The notes under the pieces: generated by a model
Seen by the model: only the letters and a program-made list of their open reading frames with translations
Told to the model about the DNA's origin: nothing
Databases searched by the model: none
Made by a program: the position numbers and the translations under genes
In this document: positions 1 through 8,727 of the stretch, in pieces
Numbering within the stretch: the stretch's first letter is position 1
Layout: every line of letters starts with the position of its first letter
Origin: Pleomorphomonas oryzae DSM 16300
Lineage (GTDB): Bacteria; Pseudomonadota; Alphaproteobacteria; Rhizobiales; Pleomorphomonadaceae
Length of the DNA stretch: 64,000 bases
Reading direction: 5' to 3'
Assembly (NCBI RefSeq): GCF_000422965.1
Contig: NZ_AUHB01000003.1
Span: 372,001-436,000 of the forward strand

Positions 1-1
1 C

Positions 2-247
2 GATCTGGTCCGCGACGCGATCTGGACCATCATCATCGGCTCCGGACCGGCCGTCCTCGCCGCCATGACGGTCGGCATCGTCATCGCGCTCCTGCAGGCG
101 TTGACCCAGGTGCAGGAAATCACGCTGACCTTCATTCCGAAGATCGTCGCTATCCTGCTGACCATCGTGGCGACCGGTCCGTTCATCGGCGCCCAGATCT
201 ACGCCTTCACGGAAATCGTCTACGGCCGCATCGAGAGCGGCTTCTAG
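2..247 (+). CDS. fliQ: FliQ, flagellar export gate subunit (5' end outside window)
   Basis: This is the C-terminal part of the small two-helix export-gate protein FliQ, which works with FliP, FliR, FlhA and FlhB in the inner membrane at the flagellar base. Reading from base 2 gives 81 residues without a stop. They include the family-typical stretch ALLQALTQVQEITLTFIPKI followed by a second hydrophobic helix. The start lies upstream of the window. The stop codon TAG (245-247) sits in the left arm of a long palindrome, so the repeat abuts or supplies the gene end. In other rhizobia fliQ precedes flhA and fliR, as it does here. Confidence 0.93.
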   Translation, partial: DLVRDAIWTIIIGSGPAVLAAMTVGIVIALLQALTQVQEITLTFIPKIVAILLTIVATGPFIGAQIYAFTEIVYGRIESGF

Positions 248-320
248 TGGTTCGACCGAGACATTTGCATCCGCCTTATACAAGCCTCGGAGCAAATGTC
301 TCGGTCATAGGAACCACTAG
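244..320. repeat. CTAGTGG-flanked palindrome, copy 1
   Basis: Left arm 244-268 and right arm 292-320 are near-perfect inverted repeats around a 23-base centre. The outer ends are CTAGTGGTTC and GAACCACTAG, and the inner arms are GACCGAGACATTTGC and GCAAATGTCTCGGTC. An unpaired ATAG interrupts the right arm. The left end overlaps the fliQ stop codon. As RNA it would fold into a strong hairpin between fliQ and flhA without a T-run. It resembles a small non-autonomous palindromic element more than a terminator. Confidence 0.85.
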
Positions 321-333
321 CAATCCATTGGTT

Positions 334-412
334 CTAGTGGAGCTTTTGAATTTGACATTTGAGCGGGCTCTCTATGTCGGGCGGGACTCAAATGTCAAAT
401 TCGCTCCACTAG
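334..412. repeat. CTAGTGG-flanked palindrome, copy 2
   Basis: A second palindrome lies 13 bases after the first. Its outer ends are CTAGTGGAGC (334-343) and GCTCCACTAG (403-412), and its inner arms are GAATTTGACATTTGAG and CTCAAATGTCAAATTC. It shares with copy 1 the CTAGTGG/CCACTAG ends and an inner GACATTTG/CAAATGTC pair. The rest differs, so the two look like members of one family and not recent duplicates. The inserts are AT-richer than the flanking genes. Confidence 0.83.
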
Positions 413-488
413 CTTGGAGGATGGGGCGAAAGCCCCGCTCCAGTTACCGGGATTATTTCTGTCCCGACCGTATTCAGGAGCGCACCGC

Positions 489-2582
489 ATGTCGAACCTC
501 AGCCTGTCGCCCCCCGCCGGCGCCAAGAGCGCCACAGGCTCGCGCGACATCGGCTTCGCCATCGGCATCGTCGCCATTCTGGCCGTGCTGTTCCTGCCGA
601 TCCCGCCGATCCTGATCGACACCGGTCTTGCCCTGTCGATCGCCCTGTCGGTGCTGATCCTGATGGTCTCGCTGTGGATCCAGCGGCCGCTCGACTTCTC
701 CTCCTTCCCCACCGTCCTGCTGATCGCCACCCTGTTGCGCCTCGCCCTCAACGTGGCGACGACGCGCCAGATCCTGTCGGGTGGTCATGCTGGCGATGGC
801 GCGGCCGGTCACATCATCCAGGGCTTCTCGCGCCTGGTGATGAGCGGCGACTTCGTCATCGGCTTGGTGATCTTCGCAATCCTGATCATCGTCAACTTCG
901 TGGTGATCACCAAGGGCGCCACCCGTATCGCCGAGGTCGGTGCCCGCTTCACCCTCGACGCCATCCCCGGCAAGCAGATGGCCATCGACGCTGACCTGTC
1001 GGCCGGCCTGATCACCGACAAGGAGGCGCAGCTGCGGCGGCGCGAGCTCGAAGAGGAAAGCACCTTCTTCGGCTCGATGGATGGCGCCTCCAAATTCGTG
1101 CGTGGCGATGCCATCGCCGGCATCATCATCACCGCCGTCAATGTGTTCGGCGGTATCGTCATCGGCACCACTCGCCACGGTCTGTCGCTGTCGGACGCGG
1201 CCGACGCCTTCGTCAAGCTCGCGGTCGGCGATGGCCTCGTCACCCAGATCCCGGCGCTGATCGTCTCACTGGCTGCCGGCCTCTTGGTTTCCAAGGGCGG
1301 TACCCGTGGTTCGGCCGAGCAGGCGGTGATGGGGCAGCTTGGCGGCTATCCGCGCGCCCTCCTGGTAGCGGCCTGTCTCCTGGCCGGCTTGTCACTGGTG
1401 CCCGGCTTGCCGCTATTGCCGTTCCTCATTCCGGCAGCCCTGATGGGCTTCGTCGCCCGGGCGATCCCCAAGCGCCGCGCCGAACGCGCCGCCGCCGAGG
1501 CCGCCGAGAAGACCAGGGTCGAGCAAGCGGCCAAGTCCGAAACCAAGGACTCTGTGAAGGAACAGCTTCGCACCAATGAGATCGAACTCTGCCTCGGCAA
1601 GCAGATTGCCGCGCGCATGATGAACAATCACGGCGAACTGGCGCACCGCGTCGGCAAGATGCGCCGCAAGTTCGCCCAGCAGTATGGCTTCGTGGTTCCC
1701 GACATCAAGCTCGGCGACAGCGTCGCCATGCCGCAGAAGGAATACCGCATCAAGATCCACGGCACGGTCATCGCCGCCCAGGAACTGAGGCTCGGCGAGG
1801 TCATGGTGATCACTGGCAATACCACGGGGCCAGACGTTCCTGGCGATGAGACCCGCGAGCCGGCCTTCGGCATGAAGGCGATGTGGGTGTCGCAGGACTA
1901 TGTGAATGAGGTGACGCGTGAGGGCTATTCGCCGATCGACAGCATGTCGGTGATGCTCACCCACCTCTCGGAAGTGCTCCGCAACAACCTGCCGCAGCTC
2001 CTCTCCTATAAAGACATGCGCGTCCTGATCGACCGGCTCGACCCAGAATACAGGCGCTTGGTCGATGATATCTGCCCGTCACAAATCTCCTTCTCCGGCC
2101 TGCAGGCGGTGCTCAAGCTCTTGCTTGCCGAGCGCGTGTCGATCCGCAACCTCCACCTCATTCTTGAAGCCGTGGCAGAAATCGCCCCGCATGTCCGCCG
2201 CGCCGAGCAGATCGCCGAGCACGTCCGCATGCGTATCGCCCAGCAGATCTGTGGCGACCTCGCCGATGGCGGCACGCTCAAGGTGCTGCGCCTCGGCAAC
2301 CGCTGGGATCTGACCTTCCATCAGGGACTGAAGCGCGATGGCAAGGGCGACGTCATCGAATTCGATATTGATCCGCGCCTGGTCGAACAGTTCGGCACTG
2401 AGGTATCGGAGACCGTCCGTAATCGCCTGTCGCAGGGTCATAGCTTTGCGGTGGTCACGGCTCCCGAAGCTCGCCCCTACGTGCGCCTGATCGTCGAGCG
2501 GCTGTTCCCATCACTGCCGGTGCTGAGCCACGTCGAGATCGCCCGCGGTGTCGAAGTGGAAGCGCTCGGAACCATTTCATGA
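489..2582 (+). CDS. flhA: FlhA, flagellar export gate protein
   Basis: FlhA is the large inner-membrane subunit of the flagellar type III export apparatus; its cytosolic domain docks chaperone-substrate complexes. The 697-residue length fits the family. Several hydrophobic helices occupy roughly residues 21-140 and 200-345. The signature loop [18 protein letters not shown] is at 153-170, and the soluble C-terminal domain covers about 350-697. I chose ATG 489 because CAGGAG stands just upstream. A longer frame from TTG 414 would run out of the palindromic repeat and lacks support. fliR follows with a 4-base ATGA overlap. Confidence 0.97.
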   Translation: MSNLSLSPPAGAKSATGSRDIGFAIGIVAILAVLFLPIPPILIDTGLALSIALSVLILMVSLWIQRPLDFSSFPTVLLIATLLRLALNVATTRQILSGGHAGDGAAGHIIQGFSRLVMSGDFVIGLVIFAILIIVNFVVITKGATRIAEVGARFTLDAIPGKQMAIDADLSAGLITDKEAQLRRRELEEESTFFGSMDGASKFVRGDAIAGIIITAVNVFGGIVIGTTRHGLSLSDAADAFVKLAVGDGLVTQIPALIVSLAAGLLVSKGGTRGSAEQAVMGQLGGYPRALLVAACLLAGLSLVPGLPLLPFLIPAALMGFVARAIPKRRAERAAAEAAEKTRVEQAAKSETKDSVKEQLRTNEIELCLGKQIAARMMNNHGELAHRVGKMRRKFAQQYGFVVPDIKLGDSVAMPQKEYRIKIHGTVIAAQELRLGEVMVITGNTTGPDVPGDETREPAFGMKAMWVSQDYVNEVTREGYSPIDSMSVMLTHLSEVLRNNLPQLLSYKDMRVLIDRLDPEYRRLVDDICPSQISFSGLQAVLKLLLAERVSIRNLHLILEAVAEIAPHVRRAEQIAEHVRMRIAQQICGDLADGGTLKVLRLGNRWDLTFHQGLKRDGKGDVIEFDIDPRLVEQFGTEVSETVRNRLSQGHSFAVVTAPEARPYVRLIVERLFPSLPVLSHVEIARGVEVEALGTIS

Positions 2583-3331
2583 CCGGCGTCGGCTCGACCA
2601 CCATTCTCGCCGTTTGCCTGCTGTTCTGCCGTATCGGCGGTGCCCTCATGCTGATGGTCGGCGTCTCCAGCGCGCGTGTACCGATGCAGGTTCGCCTGTT
2701 CCTCGCCTTCGGTTTGACGCTCGCGGTGGCTCCCATGCTCGTGGATGAGGCTGCTGCCGCCATCACCGACGATGCGCCCGTGACATTGCTCCGCCTCATT
2801 GCCTCCGAGACGTTCACCGGTCTGTTCATCGGCTTCCTTGGCCGCCTGTTCTTCCTCGCACTGCAGATGCTGTCGCACGCCATGGCGATGGCCGTCGGTT
2901 TCTCGATGCCCGACACAGCACTGGAAGATCAGGAGGCCCTGCCCGCCATGACGGCTCTGGTCATGCTGACGGCAACGGTGATGTTCTTCCTGACCGATCA
3001 GCACGCCAAGGTCCTGGAAGCGGTCGTGTCCTCTTACAAGGTGCTGCCGGTCGCCGGTGCCTTCGACCCCCAGGGCAGCCTCATCGAGGTGACCGATACG
3101 CTCTCGGCAGCCTTCTGGTTGGCGTTGCGTCTCGCCAGTCCCTTCATGATCTACGGCTTGGTGATCAACTTCACCCTCGGCCTCGTCAACAAGATGACGC
3201 CGTCCATTCCGGTCTACTTCATCTCGATGCCCTTCGTGCTGTTTGGCGGATTGATGCTGTTCTATTTTACCGCCGTCGAGTTCCAGCAGCTGTTCGTGCT
3301 CGGCTTTTCCGATTGGCTGGCCTCCCAATGA
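2579..3331 (+). CDS. fliR: FliR, flagellar export gate protein
   Basis: FliR is a polytopic inner-membrane protein of the FliPQR export gate. The 250-residue product is almost wholly hydrophobic with about six predicted helices. It contains family-like segments such as [20 protein letters not shown] and a [19 protein letters not shown] region near the C-terminus. It overlaps flhA by ATGA, and the next gene overlaps its stop in the same way, so translation is probably coupled along the unit. Confidence 0.95.
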   Translation: MTGVGSTTILAVCLLFCRIGGALMLMVGVSSARVPMQVRLFLAFGLTLAVAPMLVDEAAAAITDDAPVTLLRLIASETFTGLFIGFLGRLFFLALQMLSHAMAMAVGFSMPDTALEDQEALPAMTALVMLTATVMFFLTDQHAKVLEAVVSSYKVLPVAGAFDPQGSLIEVTDTLSAAFWLALRLASPFMIYGLVINFTLGLVNKMTPSIPVYFISMPFVLFGGLMLFYFTAVEFQQLFVLGFSDWLASQ

Positions 3332-3741
3332 CCACGCCCGACAAAAAGCGCCTCGACGCCATGCGTCGCATCGCCGACCTCCGCCGTCAGCTCAAACAGG
3401 TCGAGGAGTTGCGCCTTGCCCGTGTGATGCGAGAGGAGGCCGACATCGACGAAAAATGCGTTGCCTTGATCGCCACGCTGAACGACGACACGCCCCTGCA
3501 TGGCTTGTTTGCCGGCCACATGGCGAACCGCCTCAAACGCCTCACAGAGCGCAAGACCCTGCTCGAACCGCTCAAGGCACAACAGATCGCCGCCGTAATG
3601 ACCGAGGCGCGCCACACGCGCTTTGCGGAAAAGGTGATCGACAAGCTCGAAGCCGGTGCGGCGGTGGCGGAGGAGAAACACCAGCTCGAAGGCCTCATCG
3701 AAGGCGCGCTTGCTCGGCACCATCACGCCAGCCTCGCTTAA
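3328..3741 (+). CDS. Small coiled-coil protein, FliJ-like candidate
   Basis: The 137-residue product starts at ATG 3328, overlapping the fliR stop. It is highly charged and helical, rich in Arg, Lys, Glu, Leu and Ala, with no membrane segment. Length, composition and the coiled-coil pattern (about residues 5-45 and 65-125) fit the FliJ class of export ATPase stalk proteins. No other FliJ candidate is visible beside fliI or fliH. I do not recognise a diagnostic FliJ motif, so the name rests on size, predicted structure and position. It could instead be another flagellar chaperone. Confidence 0.6.
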   Translation: MTTPDKKRLDAMRRIADLRRQLKQVEELRLARVMREEADIDEKCVALIATLNDDTPLHGLFAGHMANRLKRLTERKTLLEPLKAQQIAAVMTEARHTRFAEKVIDKLEAGAAVAEEKHQLEGLIEGALARHHHASLA

Positions 3742-3785
3742 GCTCGGCCGGCTAATCTGTTTCGCAACGTTTCCGGAGGACGCTG

Positions 3786-4373
3786 ATGGCCATCTCTCCC
3801 CCGTCTGATATCATTCTCGACGTCGCCCGAGCCGCCGATCCCGAGCGGCTCAAGGTGGCAACTGCCAAACTCGACCGACTGGCCGACACCGCCGGCACCG
3901 CCTTTGCCGAGCTGATGCCCGCCGTTTCCGAGGCTGGCAACGCTCTGACGGCTCTGGCCGACACCGCACCCGTCAACGACCCGGCGCCATCCGCACCCTT
4001 CGATCTTCATCGTGCCCGCCTGCGTCTGCAGACCGAAACCGCGACGGCGAACCGCATGGATGCCACAGCCGCAACATCCGGCGATCACCGATCCAAGGCA
4101 CTGGAAGGCTTCGAGGCGATGGTGCTCAGCACCTTCATCGGCTCGATGCTGCCGGAGGGCGCCGAAGACGTCTACGGTTCCGGCACTGCCGGCGACATCT
4201 GGAAGTCCATGCTATCCGACCAGCTTGGCAAGCAGATGGCCAAGGCAGGCGGCATCGGTATCGCCGATCATCTGATGGCTGGCCACATTCCCAACCTGGA
4301 CGCCGGCACGACCAGTCCGTCCCCCTCCCCGCTGCGCCTTGCAGCGCTTCTCTCAACCGTCCCACGTATCTGA
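3786..4373 (+). CDS. flgJ: FlgJ-like rod-binding protein without muramidase domain
   Basis: The 195-residue product carries the rod-binding domain of FlgJ, the scaffold for rod assembly in the periplasm. The recognisable part is about residues 102-165, KALEGFEAMVLSTFIGSMLP followed by GSGTAGDIWKSMLSDQLGKQ, which matches the FlgJ N-terminal domain. The C-terminal peptidoglycan hydrolase domain found in enterobacterial FlgJ is absent. That is usual in alphaproteobacteria, where a separate transglycosylase acts (compare 27964-28539). ATG 3786 follows GGAGGACGCTG. Confidence 0.85.
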   Translation: MAISPPSDIILDVARAADPERLKVATAKLDRLADTAGTAFAELMPAVSEAGNALTALADTAPVNDPAPSAPFDLHRARLRLQTETATANRMDATAATSGDHRSKALEGFEAMVLSTFIGSMLPEGAEDVYGSGTAGDIWKSMLSDQLGKQMAKAGGIGIADHLMAGHIPNLDAGTTSPSPSPLRLAALLSTVPRI

Positions 4374-4400
4374 CGTCCGACCTTATTTCGGAGTTTTCTG

Positions 4401-4862
4401 ATGGACGAACCGCTCCTCGCAGTCGCCCCCTCAACTGAAGTTGCCGCCCCGACGGCCCTGCCCGTCACCTTCGACCTCTGGAACAATCCGGACGGCAGCA
4501 CGCCGATCGAGGTCATGGCGCTCCTCAAAGCCCTCGCCCGTCTCGAGCAAGTGGTCGACCAGGAAACCCAATCGCTTCGGGCCGGTGAGACACCGGCCTT
4601 CGAAGACCTCAACTACCGCAAGAGCCACGGCCTCCTGGAGCTGACGCGCGCCATGCGCCTCGTCGACCCCACGAGTATCGGCAACGACCTTCGCGACCGG
4701 CTCGAAAGCTTCCGGGACCAACTCGAACGCAACCGGCTGCTGCTCAAGACCCATCTCGACGCGACGCGTGAAATCTCGGCAATCCTGACCGCTGCCATTC
4801 GCGATGCCGAGTCCGACGGTACCTATGCGCCGCCGCAGCGCCTGTGGACGCTGCCGCAATGA
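4401..4862 (+). CDS. FlgN-like export chaperone candidate
   Basis: The 153-residue helical protein lies directly after the flgJ-like gene. Residues about 40-140 form a heptad-rich segment (IEVMALLKALARLEQVVDQE, then KSHGLLELTRAM and LRDRLESFRDQLERNRLLLK) like FlgN, the chaperone for the hook-associated proteins FlgK and FlgL. The N-terminal 35 residues are Pro- and Ala-rich. GGAG stands upstream of ATG 4401. The assignment rests on helical pattern, size and neighbourhood. Confidence 0.6.
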   Translation: MDEPLLAVAPSTEVAAPTALPVTFDLWNNPDGSTPIEVMALLKALARLEQVVDQETQSLRAGETPAFEDLNYRKSHGLLELTRAMRLVDPTSIGNDLRDRLESFRDQLERNRLLLKTHLDATREISAILTAAIRDAESDGTYAPPQRLWTLPQ

Positions 4863-5314
4863 GCCGCATTCTCCTCACCGGCCTTTGGGTCTGCGTCGTC
4901 ACGCTTCTATCGGCCTATGGCGCCGCCTGGTGGCTTGTGAACGGCAGCCTGGCAAAACCAACCGACGAACCGACCTGGGAAGGCCTGCAATACGTCAAGA
5001 CCGAACCGATCAACGTGCCGATGATCCGCAATGGCAAGCTGATGGGCTATAGCGTCTTGAACCTGGTGTTCACTGCCGACAGCACCCGCCTCAAGGAAGC
5101 GCCGGTGCCGCCGCAACTGTTCGTCACCGACGAGGCCTTCCGGACGATCTACGGTGACGACAGCGTCGATCTCGATCATATCCAGCGCTACGATCTCAAG
5201 GCTTTTGCCGACGGCATCCGCCAGAAGGTCAACGTTCGCCTCAAGAGCGACATTGTCCAGGAGGTTCTGGTCGACCAGATCAGCTATTTCTCGCGTGATG
5301 CCATGAAGCAGTGA
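4859..5314 (+). CDS. Single-pass membrane protein of the flagellar cluster, function unknown
   Basis: The 151-residue product starts at ATG 4859 in an ATGA overlap with the upstream gene. One hydrophobic helix (about residues 5-27, ending in WWLV) is followed by a soluble, probably periplasmic domain. The topology resembles FliL, but a clear fliL occurs at 19119-19643, so this would be a second, divergent protein. It is the last gene before a terminator facing fliI. I do not recognise a family; a role at the basal body is inferred from operon position only. Confidence 0.6.
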   Translation: MSRILLTGLWVCVVTLLSAYGAAWWLVNGSLAKPTDEPTWEGLQYVKTEPINVPMIRNGKLMGYSVLNLVFTADSTRLKEAPVPPQLFVTDEAFRTIYGDDSVDLDHIQRYDLKAFADGIRQKVNVRLKSDIVQEVLVDQISYFSRDAMKQ

Positions 5315-5341
5315 ACACCGTCCGCCAGCAGGCGACCATTA

Positions 5342-5375
5342 AAAAGGCGGCTCTCCTTCGCGGAGGCCGCCTTTT
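5342..5375. terminator. Bidirectional intrinsic terminator
   Basis: AAAAGGCGGC (5342-5351) pairs with GCCGCCTTTT (5366-5375). The T-run serves the rightward unit, and the A-run at the left becomes a T-run for the leftward fliI unit. It sits between two convergent gene ends. Confidence 0.85.
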
Positions 5376-5398
5376 CGCTATGGATATGGCCTGACCCG

Positions 5399-6745
5399 TC
5401 AGCCGGTCGTCGCCGGCGGCTGCATCTTCTCGGCGAGTTCGCGAAAAGCATCCTGGCTGAGCGGATCCGCCGGGTTCTGACGAAGCCCGTCATAGATGCG
5501 CGGCACCAGTGACACCGCCTGATCGAGCTCGGGATCCTGTCCGGCCTGATAGCCGCCCATCAGGCGCAGATCGCGTGTGTCCTCAAAGCGGGCGATCAGG
5601 CTCCTGAGCCGCAAGACGAGGTCGCGTTCCTCGCGGCTCCAGACGTGCTGAGCGAGGCGGGAAATCGAGGCCAGCACATTGACGGCCGGATAGCGCCCCT
5701 GGTCGGCAATCGCCCTGTCGAGCACGATATGGCCGTCGAGCGTGCCGCGGATATTGTCGGCGACGGGATCGTTATGATCGTCACCGTCGACGAGGACGGC
5801 GAATATGCCGGTGATCGAGCCACCGCCTTCCTCGCCGGGACCGGCCCGTTCGAGGAGTTCAGGCAGAGTGGTGAAGACGCTCGGCGCATAACCGCGCGCC
5901 ACCGCTGGCTCGCCGGCGGCCAGCGCCACGTCGCGGGCAGCGTGGGCGTAGCGGGTCACTGAATCGACGATCAGCAGCACTTCCTCGCCGCGGTCGCGGA
6001 AATATTCGGCCACGGCCATGGCGGTACGCGGCGCCAGGCGCCGCATCATCGGGCTCTCGTCGCCGGTCGCCACCACCGTCACCGAACGGGCACGGTTGTC
6101 GCCAAGGGAGTCGTCGAGGAACTCCCGCACTTCGCGACCGCGTTCGCCGACCAGCGCAATCACCACCGTGTCGAAGGCGCGCGAGCGGGCGATCATCGAT
6201 AACGTCGTCGACTTGCCGACGCCGGAGCCGGCAAAGATGCCGATACGTTGGCCGGCGCAGATCGGCGTGAACAGATCGAAGGCCCGCACGCCGGTGCGGA
6301 TCGGCTTCTTGACGCGGGCACGGCGGAGCGCGTTGGGCGGGCGGCCGTCGACCGGTACGGGCGTGGTCCCCGGCATCAATGGCCCCAGCCCATCGACCGG
6401 CGCTGCCATGGCGTCAATGACGCGCCCCTTCCATGATGGATGCGGCGCAAGCGCCACCGGTCCGGCATGATAGACGGCCGCGCCGAGACCGACGTCGAGG
6501 CGCGGCGCGAAAGGTTTAACGGTGACGCCGTCGCCGTCGATGCGCAGCACCTCGGCGAGCCCTTGCCCGTCGGCGGCAGCAATCTCCACGCGATCGCCCA
6601 AACGGACGTGCCGCGACAGGCCACGCAAGCGGAAGGCGTCGGGCGCCACTTCAGACACCCGGCCGCCAATGCGGACATATCCGAGTTCGTGAGCGGCGGT
6701 GGCAACGCAGTCGGCGAGGTCTTCCAGACTTGAAGATTTTGTCAC
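5399..6745 (-). CDS. fliI: FliI, flagellar export ATPase
   Basis: FliI is the cytosolic hexameric ATPase that energises flagellar protein export with FliH and FliJ. The 448-residue product has the Walker A motif GSGVGKST at 173-180, the Walker B-type segment VLLIVDSVTRYAHAARDVAL and the F1-beta-like motif GYAPSVFTTLPELLERAG. It starts at GTG 6745, overlapping the flgF stop by four bases, so flgF and fliI are probably coupled. Its length is normal for the family. Confidence 0.97.
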   Translation of the reverse strand: MTKSSSLEDLADCVATAAHELGYVRIGGRVSEVAPDAFRLRGLSRHVRLGDRVEIAAADGQGLAEVLRIDGDGVTVKPFAPRLDVGLGAAVYHAGPVALAPHPSWKGRVIDAMAAPVDGLGPLMPGTTPVPVDGRPPNALRRARVKKPIRTGVRAFDLFTPICAGQRIGIFAGSGVGKSTTLSMIARSRAFDTVVIALVGERGREVREFLDDSLGDNRARSVTVVATGDESPMMRRLAPRTAMAVAEYFRDRGEEVLLIVDSVTRYAHAARDVALAAGEPAVARGYAPSVFTTLPELLERAGPGEEGGGSITGIFAVLVDGDDHNDPVADNIRGTLDGHIVLDRAIADQGRYPAVNVLASISRLAQHVWSREERDLVLRLRSLIARFEDTRDLRLMGGYQAGQDPELDQAVSLVPRIYDGLRQNPADPLSQDAFRELAEKMQPPATTG

Positions 6746-7467
6746 GTGACCTGCCCGAGCCTCTTGATGGTATCCTGCATCGTTTGCTCCGACTTGGAGG
6801 ACGCGGCGGTAACCTGTTCAAAGGCGCGCGTTACCTCGATCAGACGGGTCATCTCCAGGATGGGATTGACGTTGGCGTCCTCGACATAACCCTGCGCGAC
6901 ACCCTGGCCGACGAAATCGACCACCGCTGTAGCGGGTCGATCGGGAATGACACCGGAATTGGTGCCGCGCGTCAGCTTGGCCTCATCGGGAATTGAAAAC
7001 AGGCCGATGGCACCGACCGCCCGGCCGTTCTGGGAAATCATGCCGTCTCGACTGATAGTGAGGCGTCCAGCATCGGCATCGACGAGGATCGACGCGCCGC
7101 CTGGATCCAGAATGGGATTGCCCGCCACCGTTTGCAGAACGCCGTCCGCCGAGACCTGCAAACGGCCATCACGGGTATAGACGTTGCCGGTCGGTGTCTG
7201 CACGGCCAGCCAACCTTCGCCATCCACGGCGACATCAAGGTCGTTGCCGGTCTGGCGCAGCCCGCCTTTGTCGCGGGAGATGAAACTCTCGCCAGTCGAC
7301 GAAAAGGCGACGGGATCGCTATCGGCCCGCGACAGAAAGGTGTCGAATTTCACCTCTTCGGCACGATAGCCGGCCGTGGACAGATTGGCGACGTTGGTGG
7401 CTAGCGTGTCCAGACGGTTGGCCAGCGCCACCTGCGCGGACAGCGACACATAGAGAGAACTCTGCAC
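6742..7467 (-). CDS. flgF: FlgF, proximal rod protein
   Basis: FlgF is an axial rod component of the basal body. The 241-residue product has the N-terminal rod motif NRLDTLATNVANLSTAGYRA and the C-terminal EMTRLIEVTRAFEQVTAA segment that mark the FlgBCFG/E/K family. The central block NDLDVAVDGEGWLAVQTPTG is typical of FlgF and FlgG. It starts with GTG 7467, three bases after the upstream DUF1217 gene, and overlaps fliI. Confidence 0.95.
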   Translation of the reverse strand: MQSSLYVSLSAQVALANRLDTLATNVANLSTAGYRAEEVKFDTFLSRADSDPVAFSSTGESFISRDKGGLRQTGNDLDVAVDGEGWLAVQTPTGNVYTRDGRLQVSADGVLQTVAGNPILDPGGASILVDADAGRLTISRDGMISQNGRAVGAIGLFSIPDEAKLTRGTNSGVIPDRPATAVVDFVGQGVAQGYVEDANVNPILEMTRLIEVTRAFEQVTAASSKSEQTMQDTIKRLGQVT

Positions 7468-7470
7468 GGT

Positions 7471-8595
7471 TCAACGGCCTCCAAGCTTCAGCCCTTGCAG
7501 GCTCATCAATGTATTGGCGCTCATCACCGCGCTGCTCTTGCCGGTAATCAGGGTGGCGACGGACGTCGTCGCCGTGCTGCTGGGGTTGGCAGATTCCCAC
7601 ATGGCAGTGAAGCGGGTGAGGAACTTCTTGAGTTTGTCCGAATCGGACAGGCTTTTGAGATCGAGTTTGCTTTTGATGTAGTTGGCCTGAACGTCGATAT
7701 CCGCCTGGCCGCTCTCCGACGACAGACCGAACGTCGTCTGCACCACCTTCAGCAAGGCAGGGTCGGCGAGAATGCTGTAGGCGGAGGTGATGGTCGGCGC
7801 CTTGCGCTCGAAATAGAGCGCCAGACGCACGCCCTCATTTTCGTTGCCCGCCTGTCCCTCGATCGTTTGCCGGAGATAGCTCGAAACGGTGCTCGTCGTC
7901 TGAGCACTCGTCTGGACGCGCACGTTGCCATCTTTCGAGAAGTTGAAGGCGGTGGCGAAATCCTTCCAGGCCGCTTTGGTCTGTTGGGCGGCGAAGCTCT
8001 TGGAGTCGGCAGGATCTGAGGTCAGAATGCGCTTGAGGAAGATCTTCTCGTTGGCCGCGGTGCCTGGCGGATCGACACCGAAAGCTCTGGTGGCATAGGC
8101 GACCAGCGTATCGTCGGCGAGAAAGTCGTCGACGGTCTTCACCTTCGACAGCGACTTTTCGTAGGCCAGCGTACCGAGCTTGATGAACGACTTCGAGTCG
8201 CCGTCTTCGGTAGCCTTTTCCGCGTATTTCTTCTCGATATCGGTCAGCGCGTCCTTGCTCTGCACCGAAGGCTTCAGAAACGAGAATGCCTTGGCAAAGT
8301 CCTGATAGCGCTTGTCGACCAGCTTGTTGGCAAAGCTCGCCGCATTGCTGAGGTCGCTGTCCAGTACCTTGCGCATGAACGCCTTGGCATAGGTCATGTC
8401 TTCAAGACCGTAAGCCTTCATCGCGTAGGCATAGAGCCGCTGATCGCCGAGAAATTCGTCGACGCTTGTGACCTTGCCGATGTTCTCTTTGTAATATTCG
8501 GATGCCCGCTTGACGTCCGGCTGAGCGGCCGTGCGCTTCAGCGTCGCCGACATGTCGCGCGTGATCATCTGATAGCTGAGCGGCGTCGACAGCAT
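7471..8595 (-). CDS. DUF1217 family flagellar-cluster protein
   Basis: The 374-residue product has repeated segments of the type VTSVDEFLGDQRLYAYAMKA and VKTVDDFLADDTLVAYATRA, each followed by a helix ending in a (F)LKR or MRKVL pattern. This is the repeat architecture of the DUF1217 family, which in rhizobia sits beside flgF in motility clusters. I chose ATG 8595 because AAGGAGAAAGCTC stands directly before it; a frame extending to 8799 crosses the motA promoter region. It heads the leftward flgF-fliI unit. The exact role is unknown, possibly a rod or export accessory. Confidence 0.85.
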   Translation of the reverse strand: MLSTPLSYQMITRDMSATLKRTAAQPDVKRASEYYKENIGKVTSVDEFLGDQRLYAYAMKAYGLEDMTYAKAFMRKVLDSDLSNAASFANKLVDKRYQDFAKAFSFLKPSVQSKDALTDIEKKYAEKATEDGDSKSFIKLGTLAYEKSLSKVKTVDDFLADDTLVAYATRAFGVDPPGTAANEKIFLKRILTSDPADSKSFAAQQTKAAWKDFATAFNFSKDGNVRVQTSAQTTSTVSSYLRQTIEGQAGNENEGVRLALYFERKAPTITSAYSILADPALLKVVQTTFGLSSESGQADIDVQANYIKSKLDLKSLSDSDKLKKFLTRFTAMWESANPSSTATTSVATLITGKSSAVMSANTLMSLQGLKLGGR

Positions 8596-8669
8596 GAGCT
8601 TTCTCCTTGTCTTAGCTCGATGATTGCCGCCCGAAGCTTGCTCGTGGCTGGCGGCACGCGCCCCAAGCC

Positions 8670-8693
8670 TCGCACAAGCCTCACCCCCTAGAC
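8670..8693 (+). promoter_or_regulatory. Shared flagellar upstream motif before motA
   Basis: TCGCACAAGCCT (8670-8681) fits the pattern TCRSRCAAGYYT, also found upstream of flgB, the flagellin gene and fliF. CTAGAC (8688-8693) follows, as it does upstream of fliF. It lies about 50 bases before the motA start in the divergent motA/DUF1217 intergenic region. It may be an activator site or promoter element. Confidence 0.45.
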
Positions 8694-8727
8694 CCGACGT
8701 CAGGCATTCACGAGAAGGAGCAGGGCC

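Noticed and set aside
474-1178. Long open frame antisense to flhA
   Set aside because: It is the shadow of a GC-rich gene: repetitive Asp, Gly and His composition, no ribosome binding site and no family resemblance.
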